A DNA stretch of 64,000 bases from Calothrix sp. NIES-4101 (GTDB lineage Bacteria; Cyanobacteriota; Cyanobacteriia; Cyanobacteriales; Nostocaceae). A program made the position numbers and the translations under genes. This document shows positions 1 to 9,800 of this stretch, piece by piece. Each line of letters begins with the position of its first letter. The first letter of the stretch is position 1. Below the pieces are notes generated by a model that saw nothing but the letters and a program-made list of their open reading frames with translations, made no database searches and was not told the DNA's origin. The stretch is from positions 806,001 through 870,000 of the forward strand of contig AP018280.1 in assembly GCA_004296455.1 (NCBI GenBank), in the 5' to 3' direction.

Positions 1-2
1 AA

Positions 3-905
3 AAAGTAACCTATAATCGCGATGAAAATGATGTAAGAGAAAAGGTTAAGGACGAAAACGTAAAACGAATTGCCCTCTACATCCACGGGATTATCGGCGA
101 TACTGAAAGTTTAGTGTCTACAATTAAACAGCCCGTATTGCAACCAGATGGGCAAGAGGGTTCCATCAGCGAACTTTACGATCTGGTTCTTACCTTTGAT
201 TATGAAAATCTGAATACTACTATTGAGCAGAATGCCCAACATTTAAAACGACAACTAAGAGATGTGGGTTTATCAGAAAACCACGGTAAAGAACTACATA
301 TTATTGCTCATTCAATGGGTGGTTTGGTATCGCGCTGGTTTATCGAACGAGAAGGTGGTAACAAAGTTGTCCAACACTTGATTATGTTGGGTACGCCAAA
401 TGCAGGTTCTCCTTGGTCAGTGGTGGAAGATTGGGTAAAATTGACCCTGGGTATTGTACTCAATGGTCTTTCTACGATTGCTCCTCCTGCAAAATTAGTA
501 GGTACGTTGATGGGTACATTAGAAAAAAATATTGGGGTATCCCTAGACCAAATGAACCCAACTTCCGATTTTCTCAACTCTCTTGCAGCCAGTGACGATC
601 CTGGCATTCCCTACTCAATTATTGCTGGCAATACCTCTATTATTCCCGCAGCATTGGAGCAACAAGCTGAAAGACAATCTATATTAGAACGGCTACAACA
701 ACGTTTATTTAAGAAGGTTGTAGAATTTCCCTTCTTTGGCGAGCCAAATGATATAGCTGTGAAAGTGGATAGTATCAAGTATATTCCCCAAGAGCGATCG
801 CATCCTCCCAACATTCAAGAAGTACCTTGCGATCACCTGAGTTATTTCCTGAATGAACCTACTGACGTTGGGTTAAAAGCTTTACTTGCTGCGATCGCCA
901 CATAA
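3..905 (+). CDS. alpha/beta hydrolase (lipase/esterase type), 5' end outside window
   Basis: The frame is open from the window edge, so the gene starts upstream. The first visible residues include IALYIHGIIGD, the HG oxyanion-loop strand of alpha/beta hydrolases. A nucleophile elbow, IIAHSMGGLVSRWF, follows, and a candidate catalytic His lies near the C-terminus (CDHLSYF). This layout is typical of PGAP1-like or triacylglycerol-lipase-like serine hydrolases; the substrate cannot be told from sequence. No signal peptide can be judged because the N-terminus is missing. It lies on the same strand as, and 322 bp before, a TPR-CHAT gene and two caspase genes, so it may be the hydrolase arm of a conflict or cell-death cluster, which is inference. 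An internal GTG at 114 could be mistaken for the start, but it would drop the oxyanion strand. Confidence 0.8.
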   Translation, partial: KVTYNRDENDVREKVKDENVKRIALYIHGIIGDTESLVSTIKQPVLQPDGQEGSISELYDLVLTFDYENLNTTIEQNAQHLKRQLRDVGLSENHGKELHIIAHSMGGLVSRWFIEREGGNKVVQHLIMLGTPNAGSPWSVVEDWVKLTLGIVLNGLSTIAPPAKLVGTLMGTLEKNIGVSLDQMNPTSDFLNSLAASDDPGIPYSIIAGNTSIIPAALEQQAERQSILERLQQRLFKKVVEFPFFGEPNDIAVKVDSIKYIPQERSHPPNIQEVPCDHLSYFLNEPTDVGLKALLAAIAT

Positions 906-1227
906 CATTGCTGTGTTTGATTTGATCGCAGGGCGATCGCCTCAGAAAAATGTATTGTGTCTTGGGAATAAGTATATATATGTAAAAAAATAGGTATATA
1001 TATGTAAAAAAAGCTTTATTTTACGTAGGTCAAAAGACAATAAAAGTAGTTAAAGAGGATAGAGATATCGGCTCATGAATTAAGAACAGCTCTAAGCTTA
1101 TTTTCGGAATTTGATTCAAATTGTATGACAAAAGCTTAAGGTTAATTATTTGAGATATACATTGACACTGATCTTATGCAGACGCTGGAAGTACTAGCCA
1201 AAATGACAACACATTGGAGAGTTAACA
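906..1227. other. intergenic region before the TPR-CHAT gene
   Basis: No coding sequence is visible. It contains one HIP1 palindrome (GCGATCGC near 933) and a 22-bp-period direct repeat (listed separately). A GGAG ribosome-binding site about 8 nt before the ATG at 1228 sets the start of the next gene. Confidence 0.6.
972..1012 (+). repeat. two-copy direct repeat, 19 bp unit
   Basis: The unit GTATATATATGTAAAAAAA occurs at 972-990 and again at 994-1012, so the copies are in register with a 22-bp period, about two helical turns. It is AT-rich and sits in the upstream region of the TPR-CHAT gene. It could be a regulator or curvature site, or simple slippage; the sequence does not decide. Confidence 0.7.
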
Positions 1228-4200
1228 ATGTGGGAAATTAGACAATGGTTTGAAAATTCACTGATTGAAACTGTTTTACCGTCTTATCTGCGGGGAAATG
1301 GTGAGAAATATTATGCTCACCTGAGACAAGAGGGGTTGGGAGAAGAATCAGAAGCTTATTTAAAATTTTTACTTGAGATACTGCGAGTAACAGCAAAAAA
1401 CCCAGGCGACGCAAAGGTTGTTTACCCGTTACTGCAAGCAAACACAGACAAACTAAATTCAACTTTAGGGGAAGTATTACGCATTTGGGCAACAGATACT
1501 ATTTTAGAAATCAAGCCAAATGAGGCTCTATTGGTCGCTAGAGCCATTGGAAATTTTAGCGTTTTCATTTCCCAGCTTGCCTTAGACAATAAAGCTAGCA
1601 ATACAGAAATTGCGATTACAGGGTATGAAATTGCACTCAATATATTAACCAGTAATGCATTGTCCAAAAACTGGGTGGTGAATGTAACCCGTAACATATT
1701 TTCAAAACACTGGGCAATGATGCAATATAACTTGGGTAACGCTTACTATAACAGAATAATGGGCGATCAGGCAGAGAACCTAGAAAAAGAAATCTCTGCT
1801 TATAATCATGCGTTAGAAGTTTTTAATCCTACTGTATATCCTGAGTATTGGGCAATTACGCAACATAATTTGGGGTGTGCTTACAGTGATAGAATTTTAG
1901 GAGAGCACACAGAGAACTTAGAAAAAGCAATTGCTGCTCATACTGCGGCATTGACAGTTTACACCCGCACCAAATTTCCTGAAGACTGGGCAATGACCCA
2001 ATTTAGTTTAGGAAACTCTTACACCGACAGACTATCAGGAGAGCGCGCAGAGAACTTAGAAAAAGCAATTGCTGCTTATAATGCAGCATTGGAAGTACGA
2101 ACCCGTACCAAATTCCCCGAAAGCTGGGCGAATACAAAGCATAATCTGGGTAAAACTTATATTGAAAGAATACTGGGAAATAAGTCAAATAATTTAGAAC
2201 TAGCAATTGCTGCCTTTAATGCAGCATTGGAAGTTTACACTCCCAGTGCAAACCCTCAATATTGGGCAATGACGCAAGATAGTTTAGGGAATGCTTATAG
2301 TGACGACAGACTATTAGGGGAGCGCGCAGAGAACTTAGAAAAAGCAATTGCTGCTTATAATGCGGCATTGGAAGTACGAACCCGTACCAAATTTCCTGAA
2401 GATTGGGCACGGACACAACTTAATCTGGGAAATGCTTACAGCAAAAGAATAATGGGAGATCGCGCAGAGAATTTAGAAAAAGCAATCGTTGCTCATAATA
2501 ATGCTTTATCTGTTTTCACTCGTACGGACTTTACCCACAATTGGGCAAATATACAAAGTAGTCTAGGAAGTGCTTATAATGAGAGAATTAAAGGCAATCC
2601 AGAGAAGAACTTAGAACAGGCAATTGCCGCCTACAATAATGCTTTGTCTGTTTATAAGCGTACCGATTTTCCCCAAGAATGGGCAATGGTACAAACTAAT
2701 TTGGTGAATGCTTTTTTGAAGACAAATGATGAGGAACGAGCAGAGAATTTAGAGAATGCAATCAAAGCTTGCAAGGCGGCTATTGAAATTTATACGCGTA
2801 TCGATTTTCCCGAAAGATTGGCAGCAGCACAAATTAACTTGGGAAATATTTACTTATACAGAATCAAGAGCGAGTCTGCCAATAATTTAGAAATAGCAAT
2901 AACTTATTATAATGCTGCATTAGAAGTAATAAATTATAATAATTTTCCCGAACAATGGGCAAAGATACAAAATAATTTGGGGAATGCTTACTTAGGTTTA
3001 TTCAGAATAGCAGGAAATAGGGAGGTAAATTTTGAACGTGCTATTGCTGCATATAGTAAAGCACTAACTGTCAGAACCAGCGACGCATTGCCAGAAGATC
3101 ATGCAAAAACTTTAAGTAACATCGGCATTACTTACCAAGATGCAAAAATACTTACAGAAGCGTATAAAGCTTTTCAGTCCGCTATTGAAACAGTAGAAAT
3201 TTTACGAGATGAAATTATTTCTGGCAATGATACCAAACGCAAACAAGCGGAACAATGGAACGATCTTCATCGCCGCATGGTAGAAGTATGCCTAGAATTA
3301 GGTAATCATACAGAAGCAATTGAATATGTTGAACGTAGCAAAACCCGCAACTTAATTGAACTGATTCTCGAACGTGACTCTAAAATCATCTTCCCCCCAG
3401 AAGTTGTCACTCAACTAGAAAGATACAGGGACGAAATAGCTACAGGTCAATACCAAATCCAAAATGGCAAAGCTGAAAATCCAAAAGTCATAGCAAAACA
3501 TCTTCAGGAGTTGCGACAGCAACGGAATAAATTGCAAAACCAATATTTACCTGTTGGTTATGGTTTTAAATTTGATTCCTTCCAAGCCACTTTGGATGAA
3601 CATACAGCCATTATCGAGTGGTATCTTCTCAACGATAAAATTCTGGCGTTTATTGTTAAACCAAAAGGAGAGGAGGCTCTCCTAGCTTTATGGATAAAAT
3701 GGTATCGAGAGATACAAAAGATTAAACTTGTAGAAGCAGCAAAGCTTAATCTTTGGTTCATAAGCCTTACTTATTATCTCATATCCAGAGAGGTCATTGT
3801 TTGGCAATCCCAACCAGAAGACTTAGAGGCTTTGGTAAATTGGGTAGGGGAATATCTGCAAGATTACTATAAGACAGGAAAAAATCAATGGCGGGATAAG
3901 CTAGATGAACGCCTGAAGCAGTTATCAGAAATCCTGTACCTTGAGTCAATCTTAGACTTAATACCCGAAGAACAATACAACAGATTAATCCTCATTCCCC
4001 ATCGCTTCTTACATCTGTTACCTATTCATGCCTTACCTGTAGGGGGATCATACCTACTTGACCGATTCTCCCAGGGGGTAGGTTATGCACCTAGTTGCCA
4101 ACTGTTACAAGAAGTGCAGCAGCGCAAACGTCCTGATTTTCAATCCCTGTTTGCCGTTCAAAACCCTACAGGAGACCTTCAATTCACCAACCAGGAAGTA

Positions 4201-4632
4201 AACAGCATTTTGTCTATCTTCCCCTCCCACCAAGTATTATCCAACAGCAAAGCCACCAAAGCAGCCCTAGATGAAGCTACACCACACCTACAAAAGGCGA
4301 ATTACCTTCACTTCTCCTGTCACGGTTCTTTTAACCCCGACTCACCTTTTCTGCTACTAGCAGATGCTATAGTTTCTTCTATCCCTGCGAATGCTGACCC
4401 CCAACAATATTTGGAATCCTCTAAGGGCTTCATAGACTTAAGCAAATGTCTCACCTTGGGTAATCTTTTTGAGCGAGGTTTTGACCTCAATAAATGCCGT
4501 CTTGTAGTTCTTTCCGCTTGTGAAACAGGCTTAATAGATTTTAATAATAACAGCGATGAATATATCGGCTTACCCAGTGGTTTTCTCTATGCAGGTAGTT
4601 CCAGTGTGGTAACCCGGATTTCTCACAAGTGA
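1228..4632 (+). pseudogene. TPR-CHAT protease, 5' part (gene split by IS1380-type element)
   Basis: The protein begins with a helical region, then about ten TPR-like repeats with a 44-45 residue period (about residues 155-660, recurring AENLEKAIAAYNAAL), then a C-terminal CHAT peptidase domain. The expected catalytic His is in FSCHGSF (about residue 1032) and Cys in LSACETG (about residue 1098). CHAT proteins are caspase-like cysteine proteases, usually triggered through their sensor repeats. The frame runs through the left inverted repeat of the IS and stops at 4632, adding TRISHK. Removing the IS and one copy of the GTAA duplication joins codon 1127 to the fragment at 6462 in frame, giving a 1,234-residue protein. 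Both catalytic residues remain in the truncated product, but the last strands of the CHAT fold are lost. The start is fixed by a GGAG site. Confidence 0.9.
3691..3792 (+). repeat. in-frame insertion element, copy 1
   Basis: This stretch encodes about 34 residues (W-I-K-W-Y ... LWFISLTYYL) between the CHAT N-terminal strands (AFIVKPKGE) and the following helix. By eye, about 70 of 96 bases align without gaps to 10003-10104 inside an unrelated gene, in the same reading frame. It is best read as a dispersed sequence inserted into a coding region without breaking the frame. Confidence 0.7.
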
Positions 4633-6461
4633 GAAAAAATGCTTGCATTAGCCAAATTTAAGATGATTTAATTAATACATCATCAAAATACCTCCAGAAC
4701 GTGGGCAACTCCAAGTAAGGACCGAACCAATCAAAGATATATACAATACATTAAAAGTAGCTAATACTGAAACAACTGAGTTCTAGAAATAAAAATTGAT
4801 ATGCCAATTCAGGGGTTTAAATCAAGTAAAATAACCCTAAAAACCAGCTATTAAAAATCAAAATCAGTATGAATTAAATTAGGTCATTATCAGCCAGGGC
4901 AAGGTAATTGAGATAAACTCTTATAAACCATTGCGAAAATCTCTTGATAAGGACAGGCACTACTAATTGCGATTAAAATCCGTCTTTTACTAATGGTAAT
5001 GACAGCTCCTAACTTCAATAATTTTGTGCGTATAGTCTCAACAGTTGCATTTTTGAATTCCGTCTTTGCTAAACATTGTTCTCGTAGAGCATTCATCAAA
5101 ATATAAGCAATAGACGCCAACCACAAACGTAATTGATTTCCTTCAAAAGTATGGGTACTTGTTCTATCACTATGTAACCCTAGCTTTTGTTCTTTTAAAC
5201 AATTTTCCATATTCCCGCGCGGGCAGTACTTTTGAGTATAAAGTCGCCCTGGCGGGATTTTATTAACAGGGAGCGAAGTGACTACAAAGCGAGTATCGAC
5301 TTCTTTATAGCTATATTCAACTTTGGCGACAACACGACGATGACGGCTCCAACTATCTAGAGTTTGGTAGTCAAGAGAGCAATACCAAACTGAGTTATCA
5401 ACAAATACTGCTGCGTCCTTCTTTAAATCTGGTGATGGAGGAAATAAGGTTTCAAAAAACTCGACTATATGTTGAATTTTTCCTGAGTATTCTTGGGATG
5501 CACGATACTGAATTGACTTAGTTGCTTGGAGTAGCCTATTATTTGGAGCCAGTCCCAATACATAATCAATTTCAGTTTGAGATTCACACCAACTCATTAT
5601 ATCTTCTCTCGAATAAGCACTATCTCCACGAATAATAATTTTCACATCTTTCCATCGTGAGCGGATTATTTTTATTACTCTTTGTAATTCTCCTAATCCT
5701 CCTTCCGCCGGGTCAACATTAGACGCACGAAGTTTTGCCGCTAGTATTTGTTTACCGCAGAAAATATAAAGTGGGGCATAACAATATCCTCTGTAATAAG
5801 GATTAAAAAATGTTTCTTCTTGATTACCATGAACTAAATCATCGGTAACGTCTAAATCCAAAATTATCTGTCGTGGTGGCTTTCGATAAGATTCTAAAAA
5901 TAGCTCAACTAAGAGTGTTTCTATGGCTGATGCATCATGTTCAATACGGTGATATCGACTATCTGCTCTTGAAGAGACATCTTCTGGACAATGTTCGAGG
6001 CGATTTAACGTACTTTTTCCGGCCAGAGTAATTGGTTCTTGTTCTAAATTAATTGCTTTTCCTACTGCCAGTGCGAATATCGCATCATGGCGTAGAGTTT
6101 CGTGGTCATTTATGTCTTCATAGCCCATGATTAGACCATATATTCTTTGTGCAATGAGGCTATTAACCGGATGCAGAATTTTATTTGGGTCTCGGTAGTC
6201 TTTGAAACATGCTGCCAGCCGTGATGTTATCTCTCTTTTTTTGTCCAGTTCCGCAATTAATGTTAATCCTGCATCCGATGTTACAGCCTCACCCTTGAAA
6301 TTAACTATAACTGGACATGACTTTACTTGTTCAAATCTGAACTGTTCCGGGATACAATTGTTTTTATTTGGGGTCATACTTCAAACTGCTAGGATACTTG
6401 TGCAATATAGATTTTGGCAGTTTTTGACCCCTATTTTCTCATTCTTTGTGAGAAATCCGGG
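4613..6461. mobile_element. IS1380-type insertion sequence, 1,849 bp
   Basis: Perfect 16-bp terminal inverted repeats (CCCGGATTTCTCACAA) bound the element, which is flanked by a 4-bp target duplication GTAA at 4609-4612 and 6462-6465. The left end also folds as TTTCTCAC-AA-GTGAGAAA. It carries one transposase gene, on the minus strand. The element interrupts the TPR-CHAT gene in its CHAT domain; the exact duplication and full rejoining in frame suggest a recent insertion. Confidence 0.93.
4890..6377 (-). CDS. IS1380-family-like DDE transposase
   Basis: The protein has 495 residues. The family is suggested by the first catalytic Asp in LDLDVTDD, followed by VHGNQEETFFNPYYRGYCY, a second Asp in IRGDSAYSRED, and a late Glu region (NMENCLKEQKLGLHSDRTS). 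This arrangement is characteristic of IS1380 transposases (DDE superfamily), which cut and reinsert the element using its terminal repeats. The length is close to the family's usual 430-500 residues and no frameshift is seen, so the copy may be active. It is transcribed opposite to the disrupted host gene. The ATG at 6377 lies 84 bp inside the right end. Confidence 0.88.
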   Translation of the reverse strand: MTPNKNNCIPEQFRFEQVKSCPVIVNFKGEAVTSDAGLTLIAELDKKREITSRLAACFKDYRDPNKILHPVNSLIAQRIYGLIMGYEDINDHETLRHDAIFALAVGKAINLEQEPITLAGKSTLNRLEHCPEDVSSRADSRYHRIEHDASAIETLLVELFLESYRKPPRQIILDLDVTDDLVHGNQEETFFNPYYRGYCYAPLYIFCGKQILAAKLRASNVDPAEGGLGELQRVIKIIRSRWKDVKIIIRGDSAYSREDIMSWCESQTEIDYVLGLAPNNRLLQATKSIQYRASQEYSGKIQHIVEFFETLFPPSPDLKKDAAVFVDNSVWYCSLDYQTLDSWSRHRRVVAKVEYSYKEVDTRFVVTSLPVNKIPPGRLYTQKYCPRGNMENCLKEQKLGLHSDRTSTHTFEGNQLRLWLASIAYILMNALREQCLAKTEFKNATVETIRTKLLKLGAVITISKRRILIAISSACPYQEIFAMVYKSLSQLPCPG

Positions 6462-6785
6462 GTAAGTAGTCTGTGGACAGTAGACGATATGTCTACAGCA
6501 TATTTGATGATTAAATTCGTACAAAATCTCAAAGCTGCTAAAGATGTTTCGGTTGCAGTGGCACTTAACCAAGCCCAACATTGGCTACGGAATATTTCTT
6601 GGGAAGATTTAGAAACGTGGGCAAATAATTTGCAATTAGATAGTAGCAATAATGGTCAAATTGAACGTTCGATGCGTCAGATGCGTGAAATTGTAGCAAA
6701 GAACGCTCGAAATAAAAATAATTTTGATGAAAAACCATTTCAGTCTCCTTATCATTGGGCTGGATTTACTGTTATTGGTAAGTAA
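6462..6785 (+). pseudogene. TPR-CHAT protease, 3' part
   Basis: From the target duplication GTAA onward the frame reads SSLWTVDDMSTAYLMIKF, the strand-helix segment that follows the Cys-containing strand in CHAT domains, then a helical tail ending FTVIGK at 6785. It continues exactly the frame of the 1228-4612 fragment, providing the missing 107 C-terminal residues. It has no plausible start codon of its own next to a ribosome-binding site. It ends 40 bp before the caspase gene, which suggests that the CHAT gene and the caspase genes formed one transcription unit before the insertion. Confidence 0.9.
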
Positions 6786-6825
6786 AATGGATTCTACTTT
6801 ACATTTGAATAGAGAAGAGGAAATA

Positions 6826-9800
6826 ATGTCCAAACATAATTTTAACTGTAATTTCGCTATTATTATTGGTATCAATAATTATAAAAATAAAAATATTAAA
6901 AATTTAGAGACAGCAGAATCAGATGCTCAAAAACTTGCTGATATTATTAAAACGCAACATCAGTCTCTTAAAGAGAAATATCAGAAAGAAAATGAGTATA
7001 AGGTTCGGTTGCTGTTAAATGAAGAGGCAAATATCAAACAGCTTAAAAAACTAATTGAATACTTTAAAAAAGGACGAATACCTCTTGACAACGAAAAAGT
7101 TACGGTAACTAAAGACGATCGCCTCTTCTTCTATTTTGCAGGACATGGGATTGCTTTAGATGCTTTGGAAAATCAAGAAGGACCAGTGGGTTATCTCATT
7201 CCTCAAAGTGCTACACCAGGGGATAGCAGTACCTACTTGCCCATGCAGGAATTGCATGATGCTTTGAACGCACTTCCCTGTCGGCATATGTTAGCAATTC
7301 TCGATTGCTGCTTTGCGGGAGCCTTCCGTTGGGCAAGTCTGCAACGAGAAATTGTGCCTAAAGTTAAAGTATACAAGGAACGCTACGACAGATTTATCAG
7401 CGATCGCGCTTGGCAAGTAATTACTTCTGCTGCTGATGACCAAAAAGCCTTAGATTCTTTGGGTTCACGGGGGATAGTCACAGAAGGGAATGAAGTTCAT
7501 TCTCCCTTTGCCAAAGCTTTGTTTGATGCTTTATGTGGGCAAGCGGATGAAAGTGCTGACCTCAATAAAGATGGTATCATTACGGCAACTGAGCTTTACT
7601 TATATCTGCGGGATAAGGTTGAAATCCTAACAGAAAAACACTACAAGCGACAAACCCCTAGTTTGTGTCCACTGAGAAAACACGACAAAGGGGAATTTAT
7701 CTTTCTGTTGCCTAATTTTGACCGAGATAAGTTAGACAAGGCACCAGAACTTAACCCAGAAAATAATCCCTATAGAGGATTGCAGCCTTACGACGAAGAA
7801 CACAGTCACTTATTCTTTGGTAGAGAGAACCTGATTAAAAAGCTTTACCAGAAAGTAGTCGATCGGAATAACGTACCAATCAAGTTTTGGCTACTTCTTC
7901 TAGAAATAGATTGTTTAGCTGGTATTTTATTTCTACGCAACTCTCTTACCGTGGTGTTGGGAGTTTCAGGAACTGGAAAATCTAGTTTAATGAAAGCTGG
8001 TTTGTTACCTCGTCTGCGTAATTCCCAAAAGCAGAAATTTGAAATTTTAGAACCTATGCGACCAGGGGAAAGCCCTTTGAAGTCTTTGGCGCAGATATGT
8101 TTGCCAATTACCAATACAATTACAGCAGAGGAACTGGCAACAGACGAAGAAGCTTTAGCAAATATAATTGAATCTTGGAGTAGAAATAATCCTAAGACTA
8201 AAGTTTTATTGACAGTTGACCAGTTTGAAGAATTGATAACTTTATGCAAAAGTGATGCAGAACGGGGGCAATTCCAGAAACTAATAAAAAATGCGATCGC
8301 TAAATATCCGGACAAAATTCATGTAGTTATCACCCTGCGACTCGATTTTGAGGCTCAATTTCAAAACTCTGTACTTCTAGACTTCTGGAATGATGATACT
8401 CGGTTTGTTGTCCCACCGATGACCCAGGATGAATTACGGGAAGTTATTGAAAAACCAGCATTAGAAAAAGTCTTGTATTTCGACCCTCCCGGCTTGGTAG
8501 ACGAACTAATTAACGAAGTCGTACAAATGCCTGGTGCTTTACCTTTGCTTTCTTTCACCCTCAGTGAATTGTATCTGAAGTATTCAGGCGATCGCAGGAG
8601 GGATAACCGCGCCTTAACAAAGAAAGATTACGAAGAGTTGGGAAGAGTTGTTGGTTCTATAACCAAACGTGCTAACCAGGAATATGAGAAATTAGTTGGA
8701 GAAGACCCCGCTTATAAAGATACGGTGCGACGGGTAATGTTGCGGATGATTTCATTACAAGGTGGGGAATTAGCACGACGACAAGTGCCTAAGTCTGAAC
8801 TGGAGTATCCTGATAAAGAAGAAAACAATCGTGTGCAAACAGTCATCAAACGCTTTTCTGATGCTCGCTTAATCGTTGAAGGCTCTGATTCTCAAAGCGA
8901 TCCTTATGTAGAGCCAGCCCACGATACTTTAGTGCAAGGATGGAAAAAATTACAGGATTGGAAAAATAATGATAGGGAGAATCTGTTACTGCAACAGTTG
9001 CTGACACCATCTGCTCAGGAATGGAAAAATAATAAACAGGCGATGGGGTTTCTGTGGGATGATAACCCCCGGATTCTACTCTTGCAGCAGGTCTTAAAAT
9101 CTAATGACATCTGGCTTAATAAACTAGAGATAGAATTTGTCCAATACAGTTTAAAAGAGCGAGATCGTATCGATATTGATAATTTGAAAGCAAGAGCTAA
9201 AGAAGAATTGCAAAGTAATAAACAGTTAGAGGCATTATCAACGGCTGTGGAGGCAGTAAAAAAGTTACAACAATTCCTATCTATGCCTGAAATTAAGATT
9301 CATATAAACAAGAATCAGATTGAAAAAGAACTTCGGCAAATTATCTACAGTGTGGGAGAGCTTAATCGCTTAGAAGGGCATAAACACTGGCTTTGGTGTG
9401 TTAATTTTAGCCCCAATGGGAAGTATCTTGCCACAGCTTGTGCAGATGGAACACTTAAACTTTGGAGTTGTGAAGGGAAAGAATTATTAGATATTAACGC
9501 CCATGAAGGGGAAGTTATTTATGTCTGTTTCAGCCCAGACAGTCAGATAATTGCCACTGCTGGCTATGACGGAACCGTCAAATTCTGGGATATCAAAGGT
9601 GAGGAATTAGAACCAAAAACTATTCGTCATAACGAGGCTGTTTGGTGCGTTAGTTTTAGTCCAGACGGTGAGAGGATAGTGACTGCTAGTGATGATACAA
9701 ACATCAAACTATGGGATAGAAAAGGTAAAGAAGACAAACAATTCCGTTGCGATAATAAGGATAAACATCAACGTGAAGTGAAAGGGGTTACTTTCAGTCC

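Noticed and set aside
308-607. 99-codon minus-strand open frame within the hydrolase gene
   Set aside because: It lies opposite a frame with clear hydrolase motifs, has no ribosome-binding site and a composition typical of antisense shadows.
1700-3060. Regular repeats that could suggest a CRISPR or satellite array
   Set aside because: The period is about 133 bp and codon-based; the units encode TPR helices and vary at the protein level.
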